The notes: generated from the letters alone by a model not told the origin. A stretch of DNA of 64,000 bases from Streptomyces virginiae (GCF_000720455.1 NZ_JOAK01000015.1:62001-126000); one strand, 5' to 3'; counted from the first letter of the stretch, positions 51,198-59,759 are shown. Numbers and translations are program-made.

Positions 51198-52589
51198 TCA
51201 GACGCCCTTGCTCACCGAACTCATGTTGAAGTCCGGGATGCGGACAGCCGGCATCGCCGCCCGCGTGAACCAGTCGCTCCACTCGCGCGGCAGGGTCTTC
51301 TCCGTGCGGCCCGCCTCGGAGGCCCGCGACAGCAGGTCCACGGGGGACTCGTTGAAGCGGAAGTTGTTCACCTCGCCCACGACCTGCCCGTTCTCCACCA
51401 GGTAGACCCCGTCCCGGGTCAGGCCCGTCAGCAGCAGCGTGGCCGGGTCCACCTCGCGGATGTACCACAGGCAGGTCAGCAGCAGGCCCCGCTCGGTGTC
51501 CGCGACCATCTCGTCGAGGGACTTCTCGCCGCCGCCGTCCAGGATCAGGTTCCCGAAGCCGGGGGAGACCGGCAGGCCGGTCAGGCCGGCCGTGTGCCGG
51601 GTCGTCGAGAGCCGGGCCAGCTCGCCGTCCCGGATCCACTCGGTCGCCGGGACCGGCAGGCCGTTGTCGAAGGCCGAGACGTCGTCGCCGGAGCTGTGGG
51701 CGATGACGAACGGCGCGGACTCCAGGCCCGGCGCGTTCGGGTCGCTGCGCAGCGTCAGCGGCAGGTCGGTCAGCCTCTCGCCGAGCCGGGTGCCGCCGCC
51801 GGGCTTGGAGAAGACCGTACGGCCCTCCACCGCGTCCCGGGCCGACGCCGACCACATCTGGTAGATCAGCAGGTCGGCCACGGCCGTCGGCGGCAGCAGC
51901 GTCTCGTAGCGCCCGGCGGGCAGGTCGATCTTCCGCTCCGCCCAGCCCAGCCGTACGGCGAGCTCCGCGTCGAGCACGGTCGGGTCCACGTCCTTGAAGT
52001 CCCGGGTGGAGCGGCCGGCCCAGGCCGAACGCTGGCGGTCCGGGGACTTCGCGTTGAGCTCCAGGGTGCCGTTGGGCTGGTCGTGGCGCAGCCGAAGCCC
52101 CGTCGAGGTGCCGACGTACGTGGAGACCAGCTCGTGGTTGGCGAAGCCGTACAGCTCCCGCCCGCCCGCGCGGGCCCGGGCGAAGGCCTCGCCGAGGGCC
52201 GGGGCGAAGTCCGCGAACACGGCGGAGGTGGTCTCGGCCGGGGCGTCGGTGAAGTCCGGCGACACCGGGGTCCCGGTGACCAGCGGCTGGGCGTCCTCGG
52301 CGGGGCCGGCGCCCCGGGCGGCCGCCTCGGCAGCGCGTACGAGGGGCTCCAGGTCCTCGGCGGTGACGGCGGAACGCGACACGACCCCCGAGGCCGTGCC
52401 CTCCTTGCCGTCGACCGTGGCGATGACGGTCAGGGTCCGGCCACGGGTGACGCCGTTGGTCGTCAGGGCGTTGCCGGCCCAGCGCAGGTTGGCGCTCGAC
52501 TCCTCGTCCGCGATGACGACGCATCCGTCGGCGGTGGACAGCTCCAGGGCCCGCTCGACGATCTCGTGCGGCTTGGTCGATCGGCTCAT
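51198..52589 (-). CDS. TldD/PmbA family metallopeptidase partner (TldE-like)
   Basis: A 463-residue protein of the TldD/PmbA family lacking the HExxxH motif, so it is the non-catalytic TldE/PmbA-like subunit. Matches include [25 protein letters not shown] near the start and [45 protein letters not shown] towards the end. In E. coli TldD and TldE form a heterodimeric protease that trims unfolded or modified peptides such as microcin B17. ATG 52589 overlaps the tldD stop (ATGA), supporting a 1:1 complex. Confidence 0.92.
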   Translation of the reverse strand: MSRSTKPHEIVERALELSTADGCVVIADEESSANLRWAGNALTTNGVTRGRTLTVIATVDGKEGTASGVVSRSAVTAEDLEPLVRAAEAAARGAGPAEDAQPLVTGTPVSPDFTDAPAETTSAVFADFAPALGEAFARARAGGRELYGFANHELVSTYVGTSTGLRLRHDQPNGTLELNAKSPDRQRSAWAGRSTRDFKDVDPTVLDAELAVRLGWAERKIDLPAGRYETLLPPTAVADLLIYQMWSASARDAVEGRTVFSKPGGGTRLGERLTDLPLTLRSDPNAPGLESAPFVIAHSSGDDVSAFDNGLPVPATEWIRDGELARLSTTRHTAGLTGLPVSPGFGNLILDGGGEKSLDEMVADTERGLLLTCLWYIREVDPATLLLTGLTRDGVYLVENGQVVGEVNNFRFNESPVDLLSRASEAGRTEKTLPREWSDWFTRAAMPAVRIPDFNMSSVSKGV

Positions 52590-54109
52590 CGGCCGGCCTC
52601 CTGCGTGGTGTTCAAGATGTTCACGTCGCGGAACAGCGCGGACGGGCAGCCGTGCGAGACCGCCGCGACCTGGCCCGGCTGGGCCTTGCCACAGTTGAAG
52701 GCGCCACCGAGGACGTAGGTCTGCGGACCGCCGACCTTCTCCATCGAGCCCCAGAAGTCCGTGGTGGTGGCCTGGTAGGCGACGTCGCGCAACTGCCCGG
52801 CCAGCCGGCCGTTCTCGATCCGGAAGAACCGCTGCCCGGTGAACTGGAAGTTGTAGCGCTGCATGTCGATCGACCACGAGCGGTCGCCGACCACGAAGAT
52901 GCCGCGCTCCACGCCGCCGATCAGGTCCTCGGTCGACAGCCCGCCGGGATCCGGCTGGAGGGACACGTTCGCCATCCGCTGGACCGGCACGTGCCCGGGG
53001 GAGTCGGCGAAGGCGCAGCCGTTGGACCGGCCGAGGCCGGTCAGCTTCGCGATCCGCCGGTCCAGCTGGTAGCCGACCAGGGTGCCGTCCTTGACCAGGT
53101 CCCAGCTCTGCGCCTGGACGCCCTCGTCGTCGAAGCCCACGGTGGCCAGCCCGTGCTCGGCGGTCCGGTCGCCCGTCACGTTCATGATCGGGGAGCCGTA
53201 CCTGAGCTTGCCCAGCTGGTCGAAGGTGGCGAAGGAGGTCCCCGCGTACGCCGCCTCGTAGCCCAGCGCCCGGTCGAGCTCGGTGGCGTGGCCGATGGAC
53301 TCGTGGATGGTGAGCCACAGGTTGGACGGGTCCACCACCAGGTCGTAGCGCCCGGCCTGCACGCTCGGCGCCCGCATCTTCTCGGCGAGCAGGCCCGGGA
53401 TCTCCTCCAGCTCGGCGTTCCAGTCCCAGCCGGTGCCCGTCAGGTACTCCCAGCCGCGGCCCGCGGGCGGGGCGATGGTGCGCATCGAGTCGAACTCGCC
53501 GGTGGTGCCGTTGACGGCGACCGCCGTGAGCTGCGGGTGGATCCGGACCCGCTGCTGCGTGGTCGTGGTGCCCGCGGTGTCGGCGTAGAACTTGTTCTCG
53601 TGCACGGCGAGCAGCGATGCGTCCACGTGCGCGACGCCGTCGGCCGCCAGCAGCCGGGAGCTCCAGTCGGCGAGCAGCGCCGCCTTCTCGGTGTCCGGCA
53701 CCTCGAAGGGGTTCACCTCGTAGGAGGAGATCCACGTCCTGTCCGCGTGCACCGGCTCGTCGGCGAGCTCCACGCGCTCGTCCGAACCGGCGGCCTTGAT
53801 CACCTGGGCGGACAGCTTCGCCATGGCCACGGCCTGCGAGGCCACCTTGGCGGCGCCGTCCATGGTCAGGTCCACGCCGGAGGCGAACCCCCAGCTGCCC
53901 CCGTGCACGACCCGGACCGCGTAGCCGAGGTCGGTGGTGTCGGACCCGCCGGAGGGCTTGGCGTCGCGCAGCCGCCACGAGGCGCTGCGGATCCGCTCCA
54001 GCCGGAAGTCGGCATGGTCGGCGCCCAGCGCGCGGGCCCGGGCGAGCGCCGCGTCGGCGAGCGCCCGCAGGGGCAGCGCGGTGAAGGCCGCGTCGATGGA
54101 ATGGGGCAC
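52586..54109 (-). CDS. tldD: TldD metallopeptidase, catalytic subunit
   Basis: A 507-residue protein with the TldD zinc motif HExxxH in TIHESIGHATELDRALGYEAAYAG, the glycine-rich GCAFADSPGHVP and a late Cys (NCGKAQPGQ). This is the catalytic half of the TldD/TldE protease. GTG 54109 is chosen because GGAGGAC stands 6 bases in front; the frame is open up to 54148 without a better start. No RiPP precursor gene is nearby, so this is the ubiquitous housekeeping pair. The 184-bp divergent space to fabG holds the promoters and a few palindromes. Confidence 0.94.
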   Translation of the reverse strand: MPHSIDAAFTALPLRALADAALARARALGADHADFRLERIRSASWRLRDAKPSGGSDTTDLGYAVRVVHGGSWGFASGVDLTMDGAAKVASQAVAMAKLSAQVIKAAGSDERVELADEPVHADRTWISSYEVNPFEVPDTEKAALLADWSSRLLAADGVAHVDASLLAVHENKFYADTAGTTTTQQRVRIHPQLTAVAVNGTTGEFDSMRTIAPPAGRGWEYLTGTGWDWNAELEEIPGLLAEKMRAPSVQAGRYDLVVDPSNLWLTIHESIGHATELDRALGYEAAYAGTSFATFDQLGKLRYGSPIMNVTGDRTAEHGLATVGFDDEGVQAQSWDLVKDGTLVGYQLDRRIAKLTGLGRSNGCAFADSPGHVPVQRMANVSLQPDPGGLSTEDLIGGVERGIFVVGDRSWSIDMQRYNFQFTGQRFFRIENGRLAGQLRDVAYQATTTDFWGSMEKVGGPQTYVLGGAFNCGKAQPGQVAAVSHGCPSALFRDVNILNTTQEAGR

Positions 54110-54247
54110 GGAAGTCCTCCCGGGGTCGGGGACGGTCGCCCCGATCATGTCGCGATCGGGGCCCTTGTGCCTACATCTTTCTGTAGGGACTCGACAGAGC
54201 CCGCTGCGAGGCCCTGTCGGGGCTCGATTCTCCGTACGAGCGATGCG

Positions 54248-54257
54248 ACCTATAGGT
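54248..54257. promoter_or_regulatory. Short palindrome in the fabG promoter region
   Basis: ACCTATAGGT is a perfect 10-base palindrome 36 bases before the fabG start, with AT-rich sequence (ttttcggtattc) just after it that could hold the -10 region. Longer imperfect hairpins lie upstream (gccccgatc/gatcggggc, 54139-54166). Any regulator is unknown. Confidence 0.35.
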
Positions 54258-54293
54258 TTTCGGTATTCAGACCGCTAGCGAAAGGGTGATCCG

Positions 54294-55013
54294 TTGAGCC
54301 GCTCGGTTCTCGTCACCGGAGGAAACCGGGGCATCGGCCTCGCCATCGCCCGAGCCTTCGCGGAGGCCGGCGACAAGGTCGCGATCACGTACCGGTCGGG
54401 TGAGCCGCCGCAGGCCCTCACCGAGCTCGGTGTCCTGGCGGTGCGGTGCGACATCACCGACTCCGAGCAGGTGGAGCAGGCCTACAAGCAGATCGAGGAC
54501 GCGCACGGCGCCGTCGAGGTGCTCGTGGCCAACGCCGGCATCACCAAGGACACCCTGCTGATGCGCATGTCCGAGGAGGACTTCTCCTCGGTGCTCGACA
54601 CCAACCTCACGGGCACCTTCCGGGTGGTCAAGCGCGCGAACCGCGGCATGCTCCGTGCCAAGAAGGGCCGCGTCGTCCTGATCTCCTCGGTCGTCGGCCT
54701 CATGGGGTCGGCGGGGCAGGCCAACTACGCCGCCTCCAAGGCCGCGCTGGTCGGCTTCGCCCGCTCGCTCGCCCGCGAGCTGGGCTCCCGCAACATCACC
54801 TTCAACGTCGTCGCGCCCGGATTCGTGGACACCGACATGACGAAGGTCCTCACCGACGAGCAGCGCGCGGGCATCGTGGCGCAGGTGCCGCTGGCCCGCT
54901 ACGCGCAGCCCGAGGAGATCGCGGCAGCCGTCCGCTTCCTGGCGTCCGACGACGCCGCGTACATCACCGGAGCCGTCATTCCCGTTGACGGCGGATTGGG
55001 CATGGGTCACTGA
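54294..55013 (+). CDS. fabG: 3-oxoacyl-[acyl-carrier-protein] reductase
   Basis: A 239-residue SDR reducing beta-ketoacyl-ACP in fatty acid synthesis. The cofactor loop TGGNRGIG (8-15), NAG at 80-82, catalytic Ser in ISSVVG, and Y145-K149 (YAASK) are intact. The TTG start 54294 follows GAAAGGGTG. The stop is six bases before the fabI start, so the two reductases of the elongation cycle are co-expressed, the same pairing as in S. coelicolor (fabG-fabI, SCO1815-1814) and mycobacteria (mabA-inhA). Confidence 0.96.
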   Translation: MSRSVLVTGGNRGIGLAIARAFAEAGDKVAITYRSGEPPQALTELGVLAVRCDITDSEQVEQAYKQIEDAHGAVEVLVANAGITKDTLLMRMSEEDFSSVLDTNLTGTFRVVKRANRGMLRAKKGRVVLISSVVGLMGSAGQANYAASKAALVGFARSLARELGSRNITFNVVAPGFVDTDMTKVLTDEQRAGIVAQVPLARYAQPEEIAAAVRFLASDDAAYITGAVIPVDGGLGMGH

Positions 55014-55018
55014 TCACC

Positions 55019-55789
55019 ATGAGCGGAATTCTCGAGGGCAAGCGCATCCTCATCACGGGTGTGCTGATGGAGTCCTCCATCGCCTTCCACACGGCCAGGC
55101 TGGCCCAGGAGCAGGGCGCCGAGGTCATCCTCACCGCGTGGCCGCGTCCGTCGCTGACGGAGCGCATCGCGAAGAAGCTGCCCAAGCCGGTCAAGGTGAT
55201 CGAGCTCGACGTCAGCAACGACGAGCACCTGGCCCGCCTGGAGGGCCTCGTCCGTGAGGAGCTCGGCGGCCTCGACGGCGTCGTGCACTCCATCGGCTTC
55301 GCGCCGCAGGACGCCCTCGGCGGCAACTTCCTGAACACGCCGTTCGAGTCGGTCGCCACCGCCATGCACGTCTCGGCGTTCTCGCTGAAGTCGCTGACCA
55401 TGGCCTGCAAGCCGCTCTTCCCGGCGGAGGGCGCGGCCGTCGTCGGCCTCACCTTCGACGCGCAGTTCGCCTGGCCGCAGTACGACTGGATGGGCCCGGC
55501 CAAGGCCGCGCTGGAGGCCACCAGCCGCTACCTCGCCCGCGACCTGGGCAAGGAGAAGATCCGCTGCAACCTGGTCTCGGCCGGTCCGATCGGCTCCATG
55601 GCCGCGAAGTCCATCCCGGGCTTCGGCGAGCTGGCCGAGGTCTGGAACACCCGCTCCATGCTGGAGTGGGACATGAGCGACCCGGAGCCGGCGGGCAAGG
55701 GCGTCGTCGCCCTGCTGTCGGACTGGTTCCCGAAGACCACCGGCGAGATCGTCCACGTGGACGGCGGCGTGCACGCGATGGGCGCCTGA
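55019..55789 (+). CDS. fabI: Enoyl-[acyl-carrier-protein] reductase (InhA-like)
   Basis: A 256-residue NADH-dependent enoyl-ACP reductase. It has the InhA/FabI opening ILEGKRILITGVLMESSIAFH with the modified glycine loop, the SIGFAP segment, and the catalytic pair Y155 and K162 (YDWMGPAK, Y-x6-K). It closes each round of fatty acid elongation and is the target class of triclosan and isoniazid-type inhibitors. Coupled to fabG upstream. Confidence 0.97.
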   Translation: MSGILEGKRILITGVLMESSIAFHTARLAQEQGAEVILTAWPRPSLTERIAKKLPKPVKVIELDVSNDEHLARLEGLVREELGGLDGVVHSIGFAPQDALGGNFLNTPFESVATAMHVSAFSLKSLTMACKPLFPAEGAAVVGLTFDAQFAWPQYDWMGPAKAALEATSRYLARDLGKEKIRCNLVSAGPIGSMAAKSIPGFGELAEVWNTRSMLEWDMSDPEPAGKGVVALLSDWFPKTTGEIVHVDGGVHAMGA

Positions 55790-55976
55790 CCCCCGGTCAG
55801 GACCCCGTGTCCGTACGGCGGCGGGGCCGGGGCGGCGCGGGAGCAGGGGGTCCGCGGGGGCGGCTTCGCTCGCATGTTCACCGGCTGACCGGATCTTCCC
55901 GAGTCGAAAACCGGGACGGATGCCTGCAAACTGGCCAGGTCGGGATCTTCCCGGCTCCGGCGGGGAGGAGGCAGGA

Positions 55977-56408
55977 GTGCGCACCAGGCCGAGCCGAGCG
56001 GTATCGATACTGGTCACATCGGTGATCGTGACCGGACTCCTGATCCCGGCCGTCGCCGCGCAGCCCTCCGGAGAAGAGGCCGCCCCCGGCCCCGAGGTGG
56101 CGGCCCCGGCCGTAGTGGAGTTCTCCGACATCCCCGCCGAACCCCCCGTGCAGCCCTCGCCGCCCGCCACCCGTGACCTCTTCGGCGCCGACTGCGCCAC
56201 CTCGATCGAGGGCTCCCAGGTGACCGCGCACTGCCACAACGCCTACCCGGAGACCGACCTGGTGAGCCTGCACGTGGAGTGCGACCGCTGGTGGGACCTG
56301 GACGGCGACGGCGCGGCCGTGGCCGTGGGCCCGGCCGGCCGGACCGAGCTCACAGGCCGCTGCTGGAAGGAAGTCCGCGCGGCCTGGGTCAGCCACCGAC
56401 GGGCGTGA
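55977..56408 (+). CDS. Secreted hypothetical protein
   Basis: A 143-residue protein with a signal peptide (RAVSILVTSVIVTGLLIPAVAA-Q, cleavage near 27) and a short mature part: acidic Pro/Ala-rich stretch (about 30-65), then a domain with four Cys (ADCATSIEGSQVTAHCHNAYPETDLVSLHVECDRWWD and RCWKEV) that probably makes two disulfides. No known family recognised. GTG 55977 has GGGGAGGAGG in front. Its 3' end overlaps the end of the opposing GntR gene by 20 bases. Confidence 0.78.
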   Translation: MRTRPSRAVSILVTSVIVTGLLIPAVAAQPSGEEAAPGPEVAAPAVVEFSDIPAEPPVQPSPPATRDLFGADCATSIEGSQVTAHCHNAYPETDLVSLHVECDRWWDLDGDGAAVAVGPAGRTELTGRCWKEVRAAWVSHRRA

Positions 56409-57174
56409 CCGGGGCCCCCTGCGCGTCCTTGCCGCCCCTGCCGTCCTTGCCCTCCCCGCATTTCCCGCCGCCCTTGCCGCCCTTGCCGTCCTTGCCGTGC
56501 TCGTCGTCCCTGCCGAGACAGACGAAGGGGTAGCCCGAGGCCTCCGAGGCCGCCGCGTCCCCGTCCCCGCGCCGGATCGCCTCGATCAGCCGGGCGTGGT
56601 CGACATGGGCGGCGGGATCCAGCACGGTGCCCACGTCGGCCCGCAGCCAGTCGGCCACCAGTTCGCCGAGGTCCGCGTACAGCTCGATCAGCACGTCGTT
56701 GTGCGAGGCCGTCACCACCGCCATGTGCAGGCTCACGTCCGCCGCGACGAAGACCTCGGCGTCCCCGCCCGCCCAGGCCTCCTCGCGGCGCGCCAGCAGG
56801 GCGTCCAGCTGGACCAGGTCCCGCTCCGTGCGCCGCTCGGCCGCCAGCCGGGCCGCCGAGGACTCCAGCGTGGAGCGCAGCTCGGCGATGTGCCTCGGCT
56901 CGGCCCCGGCGAAGCGCCGGTGCATGACCCCGGCCAGCTCGCTGGTCGCGATGACGTACGTGCCCGAGCCCTGCCGGATGTCGAGGAGGCCGTTGTGCGC
57001 CAGGGCCCGCACCGCCTCGCGCACGGTGTTGCGGGCGACGCCCATCAGCTCCACCAGCTCCGGCTCGGTGGGGATGCGCGAGCCGACCGGCCACTCGCCG
57101 GAGGTGATCTGGTTGCGCAGCTGGGCGATCACCTGATCGACGAGCGCGGAGCGCCGGGGCGAGGTCAGCGGCAT
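56389..57174 (-). CDS. FadR/GntR family transcriptional regulator with Gly/Lys-rich tail
   Basis: A 261-residue GntR regulator, FadR subfamily. The winged HTH is at about 9-75 (IPTEPELVELMGVARNTVREAVRALAHNGLLDIRQGSGTYV); the FCD ligand domain follows with metal-type ligands (HxxxD-like VSLHMAVVTASHNDVLIELY and late VDHARLIEAI). The last 35 residues are an unusual run of Gly, Lys and Asp (DGKGGKGGGKCGEGKDGRGG) coded by a degenerate triplet-type repeat. Divergent from a CynX-type transporter gene whose promoter carries a palindrome, so it likely controls that gene. Confidence 0.92.
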   Translation of the reverse strand: MPLTSPRRSALVDQVIAQLRNQITSGEWPVGSRIPTEPELVELMGVARNTVREAVRALAHNGLLDIRQGSGTYVIATSELAGVMHRRFAGAEPRHIAELRSTLESSAARLAAERRTERDLVQLDALLARREEAWAGGDAEVFVAADVSLHMAVVTASHNDVLIELYADLGELVADWLRADVGTVLDPAAHVDHARLIEAIRRGDGDAAASEASGYPFVCLGRDDEHGKDGKGGKGGGKCGEGKDGRGGKDAQGAPVTPVGG

Positions 57175-57201
57175 GGGTTCCTCTCACGTGCGGAATGCGA
57201 C

Positions 57202-57232
57202 TGGACAACCAATCATCCCATGATTCTATGAT
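57202..57232 (+). promoter_or_regulatory. Leaderless promoter with embedded operator before the MFS gene
   Basis: TGGACA (57202-57207) and TATGAT (57227-57232) form a -35/-10 pair with 19-base spacing; the ATG lies 6 bases after the -10, so the mRNA is probably leaderless. AATCATcccATGATT (57211-57225), a perfect 6-base inverted repeat, sits between them, ideal for repression by the divergent GntR protein. Elements are seen; the regulatory role is inferred. Confidence 0.65.
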
Positions 57233-57238
57233 GGTTCA

Positions 57239-58531
57239 ATGTCCGACGAAGAAACCAAGACGCTCGACCGGCCCGCCGCAGACCGCGCCACGCTGACCAC
57301 CCCGCACGCGACGGCACGGCCGACCTGGCTCGGCCCGGTGCTCATCGTCGGAATCGTGCTGGCCGCCCTCAACCTCCGCCCCGCCATCACCAGCCTCGGC
57401 GCCCTCTTCGAGGAGACCCGCACCGGCCTGGGCATGAGCGGCACGGTCGCCGGACTGATCACCTCCGTCCCGGCCCTGTGCTTCGCCGTCTTCGGCGTCA
57501 CCGCACCCCGGCTCTCCCGCCGCTTCGGCCCGGTCGCCGTCGTCTGCGCCGGCATGGCCGCCGTCGCCGCCGGACTGCTGATCCGCCCCTTCGCCGACGG
57601 CGCCGCGGGCTTCCTCGCCGCCAGCGCCCTGTCCCTGGCCGGCATAGCGCTCACCAACGTCCTGCTCCCGGTGATCGTCAAGCGCTACTTCCCGGACCGG
57701 GTCGGCACCATGACCGGCCTCTACTCCATGGCCCTGGCCGCCGGCACCTCGCTCGCCGCCGCCGCGACCGTCCCGCTGACCGACGCCCTCGGCGGCAGCT
57801 GGCGCACCGGCCTGCTGATGTGGGCCTCCCTCGCCGTCGTCGCCGTCCTGCTGTGGCTGCCCATCGCCCGCGCCGCCCGGCGCGCCGACCGGGCCGCCGC
57901 CGGGCCGGGCGCGAGCGCCGCCGTACGGACCGACGCGGGCCCGCGGGTCGCCCGTAGCCGTACCGCCTGGGCCCTGGCCTGCTACTTCGGCCTCCAGGCC
58001 ACGGGCGCGTACATCACCATGGGCTGGCTCCCGCAGATCTTCCGCGACGCCGGCGTCTCCGCCTCCACCGCCGGTGTGCTCCTCGCCGTCACCATGGTCA
58101 TGGGCGTCCCGCTCGCCTTCGTCATCCCGGGCCTGGCCGGCCGCATGCGGAACCAGGGGGCCATCGCCGTCACCCTCGGCGTCTTCGGCCTCACCGGCTA
58201 CCTCGGGCTCTACTTCGCCCCCGCCGCCGGAGCCTGGGCCTGGGCACTCCTGCTCGGCGTCTCCAACTGCGCCTTCCCCCTCGTCATCACCATGATCGGG
58301 CTGCGCGCCAAGTCCCCGGCCGGCGTGGTCAAGCTCTCCGCCTTCGCCCAGAGCACCGGCTACCTCATCTCCATCCCCGGCCCGCTCGTCATCGGCACCC
58401 TCTACCAGCACAGCGGCGGCTGGGACCTGCCGCTCGCCCTGATGGCGGGCCTGCTCGTGCCGCAGATCGCCCTCGGCGTCCTGGCGGGACGGGACCGCAC
58501 GATCGAGGACGAATGCGGCGTGCGAGACTGA
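57239..58531 (+). CDS. MFS transporter, CynX/NimT family
   Basis: A 430-residue major facilitator protein with 12 predicted helices. The family mark is LNLRPAITSLGALFEETRTGLGMSGTVAGLITSVPALCFAVFG near the N-terminus, followed by LPVIVKRYFPDRVGTMTGLYSMALAAG (the CynX-type motif). Members take up or export cyanate, nitroimidazoles and other small solutes; the substrate here is unknown. There is no ribosome site before ATG 57239, in line with a leaderless mRNA. A micropeptide gene follows after 4 bases. Confidence 0.92.
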   Translation: MSDEETKTLDRPAADRATLTTPHATARPTWLGPVLIVGIVLAALNLRPAITSLGALFEETRTGLGMSGTVAGLITSVPALCFAVFGVTAPRLSRRFGPVAVVCAGMAAVAAGLLIRPFADGAAGFLAASALSLAGIALTNVLLPVIVKRYFPDRVGTMTGLYSMALAAGTSLAAAATVPLTDALGGSWRTGLLMWASLAVVAVLLWLPIARAARRADRAAAGPGASAAVRTDAGPRVARSRTAWALACYFGLQATGAYITMGWLPQIFRDAGVSASTAGVLLAVTMVMGVPLAFVIPGLAGRMRNQGAIAVTLGVFGLTGYLGLYFAPAAGAWAWALLLGVSNCAFPLVITMIGLRAKSPAGVVKLSAFAQSTGYLISIPGPLVIGTLYQHSGGWDLPLALMAGLLVPQIALGVLAGRDRTIEDECGVRD

Positions 58532-58535
58532 CCGC

Positions 58536-58655
58536 ATGTCGCCCGTACTCGAACCGAACCCCCAGGACGGCCGCAAGAAGCTCGGCCTCGTCCTCGGCGC
58601 CTTCCTCGGCATCACCGTGATCATCTCCGTCATCGCGACGATCGCCTCGCCCTGA
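58536..58655 (+). CDS. SGM_5486 family transporter-associated micropeptide
   Basis: A 39-residue protein: a polar start (MSPVLEPNPQDGRKKLG) and one membrane helix (LVLGAFLGITVIISVIATIAS). It begins four bases after the stop of the MFS gene. Sequence and position agree with the SGM_5486 family of small transporter-associated proteins in Streptomyces, thought to work with the neighbouring transporter. Too short for usual ORF cut-offs, but the family pattern is distinct. Confidence 0.85.
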   Translation: MSPVLEPNPQDGRKKLGLVLGAFLGITVIISVIATIASP

Positions 58656-58661
58656 CGCCGG

Positions 58662-58706
58662 CCGCCTCCCCGGTGACCGCCTCCCCGGTGACCGCCTCCC
58701 CGGGGG
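58662..58706. repeat. 15-bp tandem repeat, three units
   Basis: ccgcctccccggtga occurs at 58662-58676 and 58677-58691, with a third, partly changed unit at 58692-58706 (ccgcctccccggggg). It begins seven bases after the micropeptide stop. Probably a small minisatellite; no coding sense. Confidence 0.7.
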
Positions 58707-58737
58707 TGGGGATATCCCCACCGACCCCTAGGGGGTC
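58705..58737. terminator. Two adjoining palindromes downstream of the transporter operon
   Basis: ggtggggatatccccacc (58705-58722) is a perfect 18-base palindrome and gacccc/ggggtc (58723-58728 and 58732-58737) forms a second one directly after. Without a loop the first is more like a protein site than a hairpin, but the pair may also end the transporter transcript. The gap 58656-58842 shows nothing else apart from the 15-bp repeat. Confidence 0.45.
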
Positions 58738-58842
58738 AGGCTCAGGGTGAAGTGGGGTGTGCCCCGGATGGGAACCGCCGTCCCGGATCCATAGATTCGT
58801 AGGCAGCGAGCCAGTCCGGTCCACACACCCACGGAGGCGGCC

Positions 58843-59064
58843 ATGTCGGCCCCCACGCACACACGGTCCCTCCCGTCCGCCCGCCGGGCGAGCGCCACCA
58901 CCGCGGCGAGCACCCGGCTGCACTGGTGGGCCCTGGCCCTGCCCGCACTCGCCTTCGGCCTGCTCCTGCTGCTCCTCGCCGGCTCCGGCGAGGCCCACGC
59001 GGCCACCGGCGAGGTCTCCGGTCTCGTCCAGGTCGCCGAACAACTCCTGCGCGCCGTCGGCTGA
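58843..59064 (+). CDS. Small membrane protein of unknown function
   Basis: A 73-residue protein with a basic, Ser/Arg/Thr-rich N-terminus and one helix (LHWWALALPALAFGLLLLLLAGSGEAHA), which ends in an AHA-like signal-peptidase site. It might therefore be a tiny secreted peptide (ATGEVSGLVQVAEQLLRAVG) or a single-pass protein. GGAGG lies about 11 bases before ATG 58843. No family recognised. Confidence 0.65.
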   Translation: MSAPTHTRSLPSARRASATTAASTRLHWWALALPALAFGLLLLLLAGSGEAHAATGEVSGLVQVAEQLLRAVG

Positions 59065-59146
59065 CCCCCGAGCGCCCCTCACCACCTGGGACGAGCCCCC
59101 TCAACACCCTGCGCCCCATGGCCCGTTTCATGCGAAGCTGGGAGCC

Positions 59147-59668
59147 ATGAGCGCAGACACACCCCGCAGGATCGCCCTCCTCCGGCACGCCAAGGCCGAC
59201 TGGCCCGAGGTGTCCGACCACGACCGTCCGCTGGCGGAGCGGGGCCGCAAGGACGCGCCGGCCGTCGGTCTGAAGCTCGCCGAGACCGGCATCGCCTTCG
59301 ACCTGGCCCTCTGCTCCACCGCGGCCCGCACCCGCGAGACCTGGAAGCTCGCCGTCCAGGAGATGCCGCACCGGCCGAAGACCCACTACGAGGAGCGGAT
59401 CTACGACGCTTCGCCGGGCGAGCTCATCGCCCTGCTGAACGAGACCTCCGACGAGGTCCGCGACCTCCTCGTCATCGGCCACAACCCCGGCATGCACGCC
59501 CTCGCCGACGCCCTCTCCGGGCGCGCGGAGGGCGACACCCTGGCGCGGATGACCCGCACGGGTTTCCCGACCGCCGCGCTCGCCGTCGTCTCCTTTACCG
59601 GCTCGTGGAAGTCCCTGGAGCACGGGGTGGGCACCCTGCTGGACTACTGGACCCCCAAGGGCCACTGA
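59147..59668 (+). CDS. SixA-type histidine phosphatase family protein
   Basis: A 173-residue phosphohistidine-phosphatase-like protein of the branch-2-like SixA group. The active site RHG motif is LLRHAKADWP (His 14 or so), with AERGRKDAPAVG, the Arg in CSTAARTRETW, and the second catalytic His in LVIGHNPGMHALA. SixA removes phosphate from His of signalling or PTS proteins; the target here is unknown. The start is ATG 59147 with a GGGAG just before it. Confidence 0.92.
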   Translation: MSADTPRRIALLRHAKADWPEVSDHDRPLAERGRKDAPAVGLKLAETGIAFDLALCSTAARTRETWKLAVQEMPHRPKTHYEERIYDASPGELIALLNETSDEVRDLLVIGHNPGMHALADALSGRAEGDTLARMTRTGFPTAALAVVSFTGSWKSLEHGVGTLLDYWTPKGH

Positions 59669-59686
59669 CCGGCGCCGCACGCGAAG

Positions 59687-59719
59687 GGGCCCCGGCGGCC
59701 GCACCGGCCGCCGGGGCCC
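59687..59719. terminator. Bidirectional terminator between SixA-like gene and serB
   Basis: gggccccggcggccg (59687-59701) pairs with cggccgccggggccc (59705-59719), a 15-bp stem with loop cac, in the 91-bp gap of two convergent genes. Confidence 0.85.
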
Positions 59720-59759
59720 ACTCATGTCCGGGACCGGGTGCCCCGGGCACCGACGGGGG

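Noticed and set aside
51198..54109. TldD/TldE as part of a RiPP cluster
   Set aside because: No precursor peptide, cyclodehydratase or exporter nearby; neighbours are tyrS and fabG, so it is the general housekeeping pair.
58662..58706. CRISPR-like repeats
   Set aside because: Three 15-base units in direct contact without spacers, and no cas genes.
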